Assembly: GCF_013004065.1 (NCBI RefSeq)
Contig: NZ_CP053084.1
Coordinates: 620,001 to 684,000, forward strand
Length of the DNA stretch: 64,000 nucleotides
Source of the DNA: Limnobacter sp. SAORIC-580
Lineage (GTDB): Bacteria > Pseudomonadota > Gammaproteobacteria > Burkholderiales > Burkholderiaceae_B
Reading direction: 5' to 3'
Shown here one piece after another: positions 51,183-63,518 of this stretch. How positions within the stretch are numbered: the first letter of the stretch is position 1; each line of letters begins with the position of its first letter. The position numbers were made by a program, and so were the translations under genes. The notes beneath the pieces were generated by a model. The model was given only the letters and a program-made list of their open reading frames with translations, was not told the origin of the DNA and did no database searches.

Positions 51183-52108
51183 ATTTCCAGCAGTTGCGCA
51201 TTATTCGCGAAACGGTTCGTCAGGGTTACAACCTGACTGAAGTGGCCAACAGTTTGTACACCTCGCAGCCCGGCGTCTCGAAACATATTCGTGACCTCGA
51301 AGAAGAGCTGGGTGTGGAATTGTTCATTCGCAAAGGCAAACGCCTGATGGGTTTGACAGACCCAGGCAAGGAGTTGTTGGTGCTGGTTGAACGCATGTTG
51401 CTGGATGCGAAAAACATCAAGAACCTGGCTGAGCAATACAGCAGTCGCGACGTGGGTCAGCTGACCGTGGTCACCACGCACACGCAGGCCCGCTATTCAT
51501 TGCCCACGGTGGTCAATGAGTTCAAAAAGGTCTTCCCGAAAGTGCACTTGCGCATGCACCAGGGCAGCCCCAAGGAAATTACCCAGATGTTGCTGGACGG
51601 TCAGGCCGACATTGGTATTGCGACCGAAGTGCTGGGGAATGTCGACGATCTGGTTTCGTTTCCTTATTACCAGTGGAAGCACCAGGTGGTGGTGCAGCAA
51701 GGCCACCCCTTGTTGAAACTGGCCAAGCCCACTTTGCAGGATGTGGCTGAATATCCGATCGTGACCTATCAAGAGGGTTTCACCGGACGAATCAAAATTG
51801 ACGAAACCTTTCGCAAGCTGGGTTTAACACTGGATGTGGCCATTTCTGCACTGGATGCGGATGTGATTAAAACCTATGTGGAACTGGGCTTGGGGGTTGG
51901 CATTATTGCCAGCATGGCCTACAACCCGGTGAAGGACACAGGCCTGGCTGTGCTTGATATTGAATCGGATTTGCCGATGAACACCACCAGCATTGCGATT
52001 CGCAAAGGGCATTACCTGCGTTCATTTGCATACAAGTTCATCGAGCTGTGTAATGCTGATTTGACAGAGGCCAGGTTGCTGGCGGCGTTGAATGACTCGG
52101 TGAGTTGA
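51179..52108 (+). CDS. cysB: CysB-type LysR-family regulator
   Basis: A 309-residue regulator. The N-terminal winged helix ([20 protein letters not shown], then [20 protein letters not shown]) matches CysB/Cbl. The effector domain contains [20 protein letters not shown] and [20 protein letters not shown], also typical of CysB, which senses O- or N-acetylserine and activates sulfur assimilation. It is co-translated with cysA, so the operon encodes its own likely activator. Repeat copy C follows within about 30 bp. Confidence 0.9.
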   Translation: MNFQQLRIIRETVRQGYNLTEVANSLYTSQPGVSKHIRDLEEELGVELFIRKGKRLMGLTDPGKELLVLVERMLLDAKNIKNLAEQYSSRDVGQLTVVTTHTQARYSLPTVVNEFKKVFPKVHLRMHQGSPKEITQMLLDGQADIGIATEVLGNVDDLVSFPYYQWKHQVVVQQGHPLLKLAKPTLQDVAEYPIVTYQEGFTGRIKIDETFRKLGLTLDVAISALDADVIKTYVELGLGVGIIASMAYNPVKDTGLAVLDIESDLPMNTTSIAIRKGHYLRSFAYKFIELCNADLTEARLLAALNDSVS

Positions 52109-52135
52109 GCGCACGCGATCGGGATGCTGATTCGT

Positions 52136-52720
52136 TCGCCCACTCGGCGTGGGTTACTTGTGTCGCACTGGACTAGTGGGCTTGGGAGCTGAACTTGAAG
52201 GATCGCCGTTGCCCGAAAACTTGGCATTTCGGCTTGTCGACTTGATCCTGCACTAAGCCAAGCCCTCCAAAAGTAACGGTCGGGTCTTGGCTTTCGCGCC
52301 AAGGCGCGATCGTTAGTCTCGGCGCGCCAAGCCGGCAAGTTTTCTGACTGGTCATCGTGCGACCCATTGCAAGTTCAGCTTCCCAATCGGCGGCGGTGTT
52401 TCGATCGCCTCGCCTTCAAGAAAACCTGCTCTTGCGTGCCGAGCAGGGCCGGTGTTGCCCAGCATGGGCGACAGAGAACGGACCCGACCCGCAGTTTAGG
52501 AGGGCCGTTCTCAGGCATCGCAAGGCTCAGCAAGGGATCAACAGGTTTTCTGGCGAGAGATCGGAACCCAAGCCGATCGGGCAGTTAACGCACCGCGAGA
52601 GATCGGAACCCAAGCCGATCGGGCAGTTAACGCACCGCGAGAGATCGGAACCCACGCCGATCGGGCAGTTAACCGGCAGGCGAGAGATTGAAACCCTCGC
52701 CAATTCGGCAATCAATATTC
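52136..52720 (+). repeat. Long non-coding repeat element, copy C
   Basis: About 585 bp in the convergent gap between cysB and the flavin reductase gene. It has the best-preserved left end (TCGCCCACTCGGCGTGGGTT at 52136-52155). The first half of the core matches copies A and B. The 113-bp stretch present at 14644-14756 in copy A is missing here, replaced by one base at 52381. The core then resumes at CCCAATCGGCGGCGG and ends in four tail units. The small palindrome is altered to CGCGCCAAGGCGCG. Confidence 0.9.
52555..52720 (+). repeat. Tandem 42/43-bp units, tail of copy C (4 units)
   Basis: Units begin at 52555, 52597, 52639 and 52682. The first two are identical and 42 bp long, the third is 43 bp, and the fourth is degenerate. 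The first three each keep GATCGG, eight bases, CCGATC. The array ends a few bases from the stop codon of the leftward flavin reductase gene. Confidence 0.88.
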
Positions 52721-52725
52721 ACCGA

Positions 52726-53250
52726 TCAGTTCCGGAAGTACTTCCTCGACCGATACACCAGCGCCTCGCCTTCCCGGAAGTCGCAGCGCAACACCTCGCC
52801 CACCATGATGAAGTGATCTCCCTCATCGTAGCGACTGCGCACTTTGCACTCAAAATGCGCCAAAGCATGTGGAATCAAAGGCGCACCACCCAAACCCTCA
52901 ATCACTTCGACACCCGCAAACCGATCGCCTTTGAAGGTCGAGAAATGGTGTGACAAATCTTCCTGGTCAGCCGACAACACGCTCACGCCATAATGCGTGG
53001 CTGCTGCAAATGCATCGTGGCTGCTGGCTTTTTTCGACAAACTCCACAGCACCAAGGGGGGGTGCAGTGAAACGGAGTTGAATGAATTGGCGGTCACCCC
53101 CACATATTTGCTCTCGGCATTCTTGGTGGTAATAATGGTGATGCCAGTGGCGAACTGGGCCAGCGCTTGCCGAAACATGTGCGCGTCCAGCTCGGCGTCA
53201 CCTTCGCGTTTCTCGGCGCGAATGAATTCGGGTTTGGCGTGTTGTTGCAT
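52726..53250 (-). CDS. Flavin reductase family protein
   Basis: A 174-residue protein with the FMN-binding split-barrel fold. Motifs are FRQALAQFATGITIIT, GVTANSFNSVSLHPPLVLWS (flavin contact) and FECKVRSRYDEGDHFIMVGE, with GDH shared by HpaC-like reductases. It should reduce FMN or FAD with NAD(P)H, often for a partner monooxygenase; none is seen nearby. The protein looks complete and stands alone between copy C and tgt. Confidence 0.9.
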   Translation of the reverse strand: MQQHAKPEFIRAEKREGDAELDAHMFRQALAQFATGITIITTKNAESKYVGVTANSFNSVSLHPPLVLWSLSKKASSHDAFAAATHYGVSVLSADQEDLSHHFSTFKGDRFAGVEVIEGLGGAPLIPHALAHFECKVRSRYDEGDHFIMVGEVLRCDFREGEALVYRSRKYFRN

Positions 53251-53360
53251 GGGGTACTTCTAATTTTGTGAATGGCTCCATTGTGCCAAACAAGTGCTTG
53301 AATTGCTGGAATGGCCACTCAAAACGTGGTTTTCAGGCCCATGTGCTTGAAATGATTTAA

Positions 53361-56069
<2,709 letters not shown>

Positions 56070-56073
<4 letters not shown>

Positions 56074-58889
56074 GCGGTTTTGCTGCCCGTGTGTTTTTCA
56101 AGGCCACCAGTGAGCTCTTCAATCAGGCAGTTCACGGCAATGGCCAGGTCGCGCTGCTGTTCTGCCGAACTGGTAATTTGCTTCACGCTTTCACCTGTTT
56201 CAGTTACACTGCTCAAAATTCCTTCAAAGCTTTGGGCCGCGTTTTGGCTCACCTCAACACCTTCTTCAACCTGCGCAACCGATTCTTCAATCAGTGTGGC
56301 AATTTCGCGTGCTGCGCTTGAACTGCTTTCAGCCAGCTTGCGTACTTCGGCTGCTACCACCGAGAACCCAACGCCATGTTGCCCGGCGCGTGCTGCTTCA
56401 ATGGCTGCATTGAATGCCAGCAAGTTGGTTTGGTTGGCAATGTCGCCAATAACACGCACAATTTCCGACACTTTGCTCGAGCTGTTCTGGATGGCATGGA
56501 TTGCAGCGATGGATCGCTTCAATTCGCGGCTTCCCTGGCGGGCCGCTTCCACGCCTTTTTCTGCCAGTTGTGTGGCGGCTGCGGAGTTGCCGGAAATGTC
56601 GGTGATACTTTCGACCAGCTTGGACACACGTTCCCGCATTTCGCTCGACTTCTTGTTGATACCCTGTTCCAGCATCACTTCTTTGGTTACATCGTAGGCA
56701 TATTTCACCACTTTAACCACGTTGCCATTCAAGTCCAGAATGGGGTTGTAGGTGGCTTGAATCCATACATCGCGGTTGAACTTGCCCACGCGGTGAAAGC
56801 GGCCGCTCACAAATTTTCCTTCATTCAGTTTCAACCAGAAGTCGCGGTATTCTTCGCTTTGTGTGTATTCCAGCGTACAGAAAATGCTGTGGTGTTGTCC
56901 CTGAATTTCACGCGAGGTGTAACCCATGGCATTGAGGAAGTTGCGGTTGGCGTTCAACACATGGCCGTCCAGATCAAACTCAATCACGGCCTGCCCCAGG
57001 TTAATGGCGTCAACCTTGGCTTCGAACTCGGAATTTTTCAATTTGCTATGGGTAACATCGCTGGCAAATTTCACCACCTTGACCAGGTTGCCGCGTGGAT
57101 CATAAATGGGGTTGTAGGTGGCTTGAATCCAAACTTCTCGTCCACCTTTTGCCACCCGTTTATATTCACCTGACTCGAACTGTCCACGGCCCAGGCTTTC
57201 CCAAAAGGCCTGGTATTGGGGTGTTGCTGCGTATGCGGCATCCACGAACATGCGGTGGTGGCGACCAATAATTTCTTCCGTTGAATACTCCATCAGTTTT
57301 AGAAAGTTGCCGTTGGCTGCAAGTACCTTGCCCTGCATGTCAAATTCAATTACTGCTTGCGAGCGGTCAATCGCGCCCAGTTTGCCCTCGGCATCCAGTC
57401 GGGAAAGTTTGGCGTCTGTGATGTCTTGCAGCATGAGTACTACTTTGATCAATTGCCCCTCAAGGCCGATCACCGGGCTGCGTGTACCTGAAAGCCAAAT
57501 TTCTTTGCCACCCACGCCCTTGTAGCGGAATTCACCTGCCAGGTTTTTGCCTTCACGCAAATCATTCCAGATCTTGAAGTGATTGCTGTCGTTGCGTTCT
57601 TCATCGAACATCAAAAAGCTTTCGGACTTGTCAGCCAGGTCCGCCTGGCTGTACCCCAGCGATTTTTGCATCAGTTCATTGCTGTTCAGAATTTTCCCTT
57701 CCGCATTGAACTCCAGAATGCAACTGGTGTTGGACACTGAATCCATGCGTGCCTGGGTTTCAATGGCGTGCAATTTGGACTGCGTGATATCGCTACAAAA
57801 CTTGATGACCTTCACCGGGTTGCCTTCCAGGTCAAGAATCGGGTTGTAGCTGGCCTGTATCCAGATCCGCTTGCCATGGTTGCCCACGCGCAGGTATTCA
57901 CCAGAGTCATACTCGCCTTGGCCCAGCTTTCGCCAGAAAGCCCGGTAAGCACCGCTGCTGGCCTCTTCCTTGTCCACAAACATGCTGTGGTGCTGACCCA
58001 CAATGTCGCTTAATGAATAGCCTGTCAGGGAGAGGAAGTTCTCGTTGGCGTGCAAAATATGCCCACCCAGATCAAACTCGATGATGCCTTGCGAGCGGTT
58101 CATGGCATTAACCTTGCCATCGTCTTCAATCGCCTTGGTTTTTGCAGCAGTAATGTCGCTGGCAAATTTAACTACTTTCACTGGCTTGCCATTTACACCC
58201 AAAATTGGCGTGTAAGTGGCCTGTAGCCACACGGGGCGGCCATGCCGGTTAAGGCGCATGAATTCGCCTGATTTGAACTCGCCAGCCGCAAGGTCTTTCC
58301 AGAAGTTGCTGTACTCCTCCGATTCCGCATAGTTTTTTTCACAAAACTGGCGGTGGTGTTGGCCCACAATTTCTTGCAGGCGATAGCCCATGGCGTTCAG
58401 GAAGTTGTCGTTGGCCGCCAAAATACGGCCGGCGGTGTCAAATTCAATCACGGCTTGGGTTTTGTCGATCGCAGCCACTTTGCCTTCATTTTCAAGTGAC
58501 TTGCTTTTTGCATCGCTTATGTTCGATGCAATCTTGATGACCGAGATCAAATTGCCGTCATCATCCCGAACCGGGTTGTAGCTCGCCTGGATATACACCT
58601 CTTGACCTTGCGAATCCAGTCGCAAAAACTCACCACTTTGAAACTCGCCTTCGCGCAATTTGCTCCAGAACAGCCGGTATTCGTCCGACTCCGCGGTACT
58701 TGCTGTGCAAAAAAGGCTGTGGTGCTTGCCCAGCACATCCTCCTCCGAGTAGCCGAAAACATTCAAAAAGTTCTCGTTGGCATACAGCACATTGCCGTTC
58801 AAGTCGAATTCAATGCAGGCCTGGCTTTTCGCCAGCGCGTTGAACAAGTGGGTGCGGTGCTTGCCAGGTTGCTCGATATTGGGTGTCAT
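56070..58889 (-). CDS. Soluble methyl-accepting chemotaxis protein with six PAS domains
   Basis: 939 residues with no membrane helix, so a cytoplasmic receptor. Six PAS/PAC units of about 122 residues lie head to tail (about 15-136, 137-258, 259-380, 381-502, 503-624, 625-746). They repeat phrases such as QAVIEFDxxGxxLxANxNFL and [10 protein letters not shown]. Unit 4 is divergent and lacks the GQHH motif. A short signalling domain follows (750-939), with the tip [20 protein letters not shown]. The family resembles BdlA/Aer-type redox or oxygen sensors. Coupling to the triple-CheW gene indicates a dedicated signalling pair. Confidence 0.9.
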
Positions 58890-59195
58890 GGGTCGCCTTG
58901 TTAATCAGAATGAGTTGGCTTGATTGGGGTAAATACCATTGTGTGTGGCCTCGTCCGGCTCAATCACTTGATAAAACAGGTAATCACCGGCCAGTTTGCG
59001 GTTTTTCCAGCTTTGGGAATCGCACGTTTGGGTAGGGGGTAATGCTGGGGGAGGGGTTTAATGGCCTATCTGACGGGCTTTCAGTTTGGCGTAAGTTTTC
59101 GCTTTGATACTCATCCGCAAGCCTAGGCTCGGGAGGGATGTGACCTCGTATTCCGTGTCTGCGGTTAACAACAACCTTAAAAAAGGAGACAAGCG
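58890..59195. other. Intergenic region between the divergent PAS receptor and symporter operons
   Basis: A 306-bp region that must hold promoters for both directions. Before the DUF4212 gene there is CCTTAAAAAAGGAG, in which CCTT could pair with the AAGG of the ribosome site. No convincing -35/-10 pair, tRNA or ORF is seen. Confidence 0.4.
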
Positions 59196-59456
59196 ATGAG
59201 CAACCCAAAGGGCGGTGAAGCCTACTGGAAAGCGACACTCGGCCTGTTGACCAAGATCATGATCGTGTGGTTTTTGGTTTCTTACGGCGCCGGTATTCTG
59301 TTTGTTGAGCAACTGAATCAATTCAGCATCGGTGGTTACCCACTGGGCTTCTGGTTTGCCCAACAAGGTTCTATTTACATGTTCATTATCCTCATTTTCT
59401 ACTATGCGAAGAAAATGGGTCAGATCGACCGCGAACACGACGTCCACGAAAACTAA
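59196..59456 (+). CDS. DUF4212 small subunit of a sodium:solute symporter
   Basis: An 86-residue protein with two membrane helices (LLTKIMIVWFLVSYGAGIL and GSIYMFIILIFYYAKKM). YWKATLGLLTKI and PLGFWFAQQGSIY are typical of DUF4212, the companion of VC_2705-type symporters. It has a strong AAGGAG site and is followed 11 bp later by the large subunit. Confidence 0.92.
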   Translation: MSNPKGGEAYWKATLGLLTKIMIVWFLVSYGAGILFVEQLNQFSIGGYPLGFWFAQQGSIYMFIILIFYYAKKMGQIDREHDVHEN

Positions 59457-59467
59457 GGAGATTGCCA

Positions 59468-61273
59468 ATGGATTTGCAAACAATCACCTACGTTATCGTG
59501 GGTTTGAGTTTTGCGCTGTACCTCGGTATTGCGTTTTGGGCTCGTGCTGGAAGCACGGGTGAATTTTATGTGGCTGGCGGTGGCGTTCACCCCGTGGCCA
59601 ACGGTATGGCGACTGCGGCGGACTGGATGTCAGCCGCTTCGTTCATTTCAATGGCGGGTCTGATTGCCAACATGGGTTACGGTGGTTCCGTATTCCTGAT
59701 GGGTTGGACTGGCGGCTATGTGTTGTTGGCAATGTTGCTGGCTCCGTACCTGCGCAAGTTTGGCAAGTTCACGGTGCCACAGTTCATTGGCGATCGTTAC
59801 TACTCCAACACAGCCCGCACAGTGGCTGTGATCTGTTTGCTGGTGGCTTCCATTACTTACGTAATTGGACAGATGACCGGCGTGGGTGTGGCTTTCTCCC
59901 GATTCCTGGGCGTGTCCGCTGAAGTGGGTATTTATGTGGGTATGGGTATTGTGTTCATGTACGCCGTGTTTGGTGGCATGAAGGGCATTACCTACACGCA
60001 AATTGCACAGTACATCGTGTTGATTTTCGCTTACACCATCCCCGCAATCTTCATTTCCTTGAACCTGACAGGCAATCCTTTGCCGCAGTTGGGCTTGGGT
60101 TCCGACATGCTGGCCAATGGCCAACCCATGCTGGCCACCCTGGACAAGGTTGTGACTGACCTAGGCTTTAGCCAATACACCACAACACCTGCTGGTGGTA
60201 GCTACCTGAACACCTTCTTCTACACCGTTAGTTTGATGATTGGTACCGCGGGCCTGCCCCACGTTATTATTCGCTTCTTCACTGTACCCACAGTGGCTGA
60301 TGCGCGTTCATCTGCCGGTTGGGCACTGGTGTTCATTGCAATTTTGTACACCACGGCACCTGCTGTTGGCGCAATGGCCCGTTACAACCTGCATGCCACG
60401 GTGAATTCCAATGTGGCCACTGGTGGCGACTTGTTCGCAGCTGACGCAGCTTTGGAAAACGACAAGAAGCCGGACTGGATGGGTCGTTGGGAAACCACAG
60501 GCTTGCTCAAGTTTGAAGACAAGAATGGCGATGGTCGTATTCAGTACTACAACGATGCAAGCAAGAACCCCGAGTTCTTGGCCAAAGCGGAAGCTGCAGG
60601 CTGGAAAGGCAATGAGATGACAGTGAATGCCGACATCATGGTGTTGGCCAACCCTGAAATTGCATTGCTGCCCAACTGGGTAATTGCCTTGGTGGCTGCC
60701 GGTGGTTTGGCTGCTGCGCTGTCGACTGCGGCAGGTTTGCTGCTGGCGATTTCGTCTGCGGTTTCGCATGACTTGATCAAGGGTGTGTTCAATCCCAATA
60801 TTTCTGAAAAGAACGAACTGCTGGCCGGTAAAATTTCCATGGCGGGTGCGATTGTTCTGGCCGGTTATCTGGGCTTGAACCCGCCAGGCTTCGCGGCGGG
60901 TACTGTGGCCTTGGCCTTCGGTATTGCAGCATCAAGCTTGTTCCCGGTAATCATGATGGGTATTTTCTCCAAGACCATGAACTCCACAGGCGCAATCGTG
61001 GGTATGTTGACAGGCTTGGCAGTAACCCTGTTCTACGTGTTTGCACACAAGGGTATTTTGTTTGTAAACGGTACGGAATACCTGCACTTGGTTGGCGGTG
61101 CCAACGGCTTCTTCGGCATCACGCCTGAAGCTTTCGGTACGGTAGGCGCGATTTGTAACTTTGTTGTGGCCTATCTGGTCAGCAAGGTAACAGCACCACC
61201 CCCAGAGCACATTCAGCACTTGGTTGAAGATGTACGTACCCCGCGTGGTGCTGGCATGGCAACTGGTCACTGA
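59468..61273 (+). CDS. Sodium:solute symporter family large subunit (VC_2705/ActP-like)
   Basis: A 601-residue transporter with about 13 helices. It begins ITYVIVGLSFALYLGIAFWA, with FYVAGGGVHPVANGMATAAD WMSA-like sodium-site motifs early on and ALSTAAGLLLAISSAVSHDL later. Relatives take up acetate or other monocarboxylates with Na+. A hydrophilic insert near residue 350 contains DKNGDGRIQYYN, an EF-hand-like loop. The ATG at 59468 follows AAGGAG; a TTG two codons upstream was rejected. A strong terminator follows. Confidence 0.9.
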   Translation: MDLQTITYVIVGLSFALYLGIAFWARAGSTGEFYVAGGGVHPVANGMATAADWMSAASFISMAGLIANMGYGGSVFLMGWTGGYVLLAMLLAPYLRKFGKFTVPQFIGDRYYSNTARTVAVICLLVASITYVIGQMTGVGVAFSRFLGVSAEVGIYVGMGIVFMYAVFGGMKGITYTQIAQYIVLIFAYTIPAIFISLNLTGNPLPQLGLGSDMLANGQPMLATLDKVVTDLGFSQYTTTPAGGSYLNTFFYTVSLMIGTAGLPHVIIRFFTVPTVADARSSAGWALVFIAILYTTAPAVGAMARYNLHATVNSNVATGGDLFAADAALENDKKPDWMGRWETTGLLKFEDKNGDGRIQYYNDASKNPEFLAKAEAAGWKGNEMTVNADIMVLANPEIALLPNWVIALVAAGGLAAALSTAAGLLLAISSAVSHDLIKGVFNPNISEKNELLAGKISMAGAIVLAGYLGLNPPGFAAGTVALAFGIAASSLFPVIMMGIFSKTMNSTGAIVGMLTGLAVTLFYVFAHKGILFVNGTEYLHLVGGANGFFGITPEAFGTVGAICNFVVAYLVSKVTAPPPEHIQHLVEDVRTPRGAGMATGH

Positions 61274-61331
61274 TTGACTGTTCAACAATAACCACTGCCT
61301 TCACTGAAAGGCAGGGCTTGAGAAGCTTGAA

Positions 61332-61366
61332 AGCCCGGTGAGAAATCACCGGGCTTTTTGTTTTTC
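61332..61366 (+). terminator. Rho-independent terminator after the symporter operon
   Basis: AGCCCGGTGA-GAAA-TCACCGGGCT, a perfect 10-bp stem with a GAAA loop, followed by TTTTGTTTTTC. It lies about 58 bp after the stop codon. Confidence 0.92.
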
Positions 61367-61391
61367 TAGAGTAAAACTGTTACTTCCACAC

Positions 61392-61874
61392 TCAAAAAAA
61401 TGCTCCAATGCTTTGAAATTGGGCATGTATCCATGGGTGACTTGCCAAAGCGGCAATCAGCAGCCCCACGAGCAAAACAATTCCGAAAGGCTTGAGAGGG
61501 CTTGTTTTTGTGGGTGTAGCAGGCAATGCAGTGGGCGCTTTGACCGTGTTTTTTTGAACTTGCTGTGTGTTGTCTATCGAGGTTGCTTGGCTGCCTGCCT
61601 GGTCCATGGGCAGACTGTTTTTGACCTTTTCCGGAACAACTTTGCCTAAAAACCACATGGCGGCGCTAATCACGACCAAATCGTCGGTAATGCCAAACAG
61701 CACGAGGAAGTCGGGGATCAGGTCGATGGGGCTAAACAGATAAACCACCACAGCCAACATGAAGCCCTTGATCCATTTGGGCGTGTCTGCATGCCGGAAA
61801 GCGTGCCACAGCATGCGACCATGAGTTTTCAGGGCTTTAAGTTTCGTAAGAATCGGAAAAAAACGTGTGATCAT
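61392..61874 (-). CDS. DUF1232 (YkvA-like) membrane protein
   Basis: About 160 residues. The DUF1232 signature VVYLFSPIDLIPDFLVLFG with ITDDLVVISAAMWFLG sits near residue 65, and a C-terminal helix is PFGIVLLVGLLIAALASHPW. The function is unknown. The start is uncertain: ATG at 61874 or ATG at 61907, which would overlap the divergent SRPBCC gene. The first was preferred. Confidence 0.8.
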   Translation of the reverse strand: MITRFFPILTKLKALKTHGRMLWHAFRHADTPKWIKGFMLAVVVYLFSPIDLIPDFLVLFGITDDLVVISAAMWFLGKVVPEKVKNSLPMDQAGSQATSIDNTQQVQKNTVKAPTALPATPTKTSPLKPFGIVLLVGLLIAALASHPWIHAQFQSIGAFF

Positions 61875-61908
61875 GCGCAGTACCCAACAACTAAAAAGAG
61901 GACTCATT

Positions 61909-62427
61909 GTGACCCAAGCACCCTTGATGATCCAGCGTTCATGCCGAATCCCTGTGCCTCTGGCCGATTGCTTTGCCTTGTACACCCGTTTAAAGGCGGA
62001 TGAATACATTCACAGTGACGCACTCATAGCGCCGATTACTCGTATAGAAATGATTCAGGGCAAATCGTTCAATGAAGTGGGCGATATTCAGCGAATTACA
62101 TTCAAGGGCGGTGCTGTTATTGATGAAGAAGTGTTGGCCTTTGTGCCAAATCGCCAGTTTGTATACAAGGGTACGGGCTTTAGCCAACCCCTGTTGAATT
62201 GGCTTGATCATGCCAAAGGCTCATTTGAATTTGAGAAGGATGGCGACGGCACTTTGGTGACCTGGCGCTACCTGTTTTATTTAAAACCCGGCTTGGGCAT
62301 TGGGCCCAAGCGACTCGTATTCAAGGCGGCGGTAGTTGATTTGATCTGGAACCGGATGATGACCAAAACTTTGGTTAATCTCACCCAAATCATCACCCTG
62401 CGCGCCTTGCAGGCAGGAAAAAGATGA
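61909..62427 (+). CDS. SRPBCC-fold protein (polyketide cyclase/START-like)
   Basis: A 172-residue protein with the helix-grip fold: CRIPVPLADCFALYTRLKAD at the start, VDEEVLAFVPNRQFVYKGTG-like strands in the middle (VIDEEVLAFVPNRQFVY), and GDGTLVTWRYLFYLKPGLG toward the end. Such proteins bind hydrophobic ligands; none can be named. The GTG at 61909 follows AGAGGA. It is coupled to the next gene (ATGA overlap). Confidence 0.75.
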   Translation: MTQAPLMIQRSCRIPVPLADCFALYTRLKADEYIHSDALIAPITRIEMIQGKSFNEVGDIQRITFKGGAVIDEEVLAFVPNRQFVYKGTGFSQPLLNWLDHAKGSFEFEKDGDGTLVTWRYLFYLKPGLGIGPKRLVFKAAVVDLIWNRMMTKTLVNLTQIITLRALQAGKR

Positions 62428-63503
62428 TGAATCCGTGTGTAAAAAACAGCCTGCGAATTGCGGCTGTTTTCAGTTTGATGATGTTGGTTTTTCTGGGTTT
62501 CCAGAGTACGGCGCGCGCTCAAACAGTGAGCGGAAAAGAGCCTGATATTTGTGTATTCGACTTACTTGGTGCCAAAGGACCAATTTTTAATTTGGCTCAG
62601 GAATATGCCCTTGAGGGCCGAAAAAACGGCTACGGCTTTAAACCTGTGGTGTACACCAATGAATCGGTTGCCGCCAAAGACTTTGAAATTGGTGTGTGCG
62701 ATGGCCTGGTGGCCACTGGCATTCGCACCCGAAAATACAACAGCTTTACCGGCAGTCTGGATGCGATTGGTGGCTTGCCCAACTACGATGCAGTGTTGCT
62801 GGCTTTGAAGTCAATGGGCAGCCCCCAATTGCAAAGTGTGATGCAGCAAAGTGACTTTGAGGTGGGTGGTGTATTGCCCTTCGGTACAGCTTATGTGTTT
62901 GTGCGCGATCGCGAAATCAATTCACTGGCCAAGGCTGCGGGCAAGCGGGTTGCGGCTTTGTCGCACGATGAATCGCAGCGCAGGCTGATTGAGCAGGTTG
63001 GCGCACAACCGATTGCTGCGGACGTATCCAATTACGGTTCCATGTTCAACAACGGCGCTGTGGATATTATCGTGGCCCCTTCGATTGCCTACTCACCTCT
63101 TGAGCTTTACAAGGGCCTGGGCAGGCGTGGCGCAATTATTCAGTTGCCTGTGGCCATGGTCACTTATCAAATCATTTTGCGAAAGTCGAAGTTTCAGCCG
63201 GGTTCAGGCCAGAAATTGCGGGCTTTTGTCGCGCAGGAAATGCCCAAGGCCTTGGAAGCCGTGAAAAAAATTGATCGACAAATTCCAGACAAAGCCTGGC
63301 TGAAAATGATGGATGCAGACAAGGTGGAATACACCACCATGATGCGTGAAGCCCGAATCAGCTTGAGTAAAGATGGCGTGTACGATGGTTGTGCCTTGCG
63401 TCTGCTGAAAAAGGTGCGTTGCTCAATCGATGGCAAAGCCTCTGAGTGCAGTTTGCCCGAGGGCTACACAGTGCCCAAGAGTTGCCCGATTCAGGCCATG
63501 TAA
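62424..63503 (+). CDS. Putative solute-binding protein (DUF6091)
   Basis: A 359-residue secreted protein with a Sec signal (VFSLMMLVFLGFQSTARAQ). The mature part begins KEPDICVFDLLGAKGPIFN and has FEIGVCDGLVATGIRTRKYN, FGTAYVFVRDREINSLAKAA and VDIIVAPSIAYSPLELYKGL, resembling periplasmic solute-binding proteins. Paired cysteines near the C terminus (YDGCALRLLKKVRCSIDGKA) may form disulfides. No permease lies beside it. The ATG at 62424 overlaps the SRPBCC stop codon. Confidence 0.78.
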   Translation: MMNPCVKNSLRIAAVFSLMMLVFLGFQSTARAQTVSGKEPDICVFDLLGAKGPIFNLAQEYALEGRKNGYGFKPVVYTNESVAAKDFEIGVCDGLVATGIRTRKYNSFTGSLDAIGGLPNYDAVLLALKSMGSPQLQSVMQQSDFEVGGVLPFGTAYVFVRDREINSLAKAAGKRVAALSHDESQRRLIEQVGAQPIAADVSNYGSMFNNGAVDIIVAPSIAYSPLELYKGLGRRGAIIQLPVAMVTYQIILRKSKFQPGSGQKLRAFVAQEMPKALEAVKKIDRQIPDKAWLKMMDADKVEYTTMMREARISLSKDGVYDGCALRLLKKVRCSIDGKASECSLPEGYTVPKSCPIQAM

Positions 63504-63518
63504 GCCGGCGCTTCTGGT

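Noticed and set aside
52555..52720. CRISPR array formed by the repeated units
   Set aside because: The units are contiguous 42/43-bp tandem repeats with only about 8 variable bases, far too short for spacers. There are no cas genes.
56376..57173. Rightward 265-residue protein within the PAS receptor gene
   Set aside because: It is an antisense frame of the repeated PAS coding sequence, with no ribosome site or family match.
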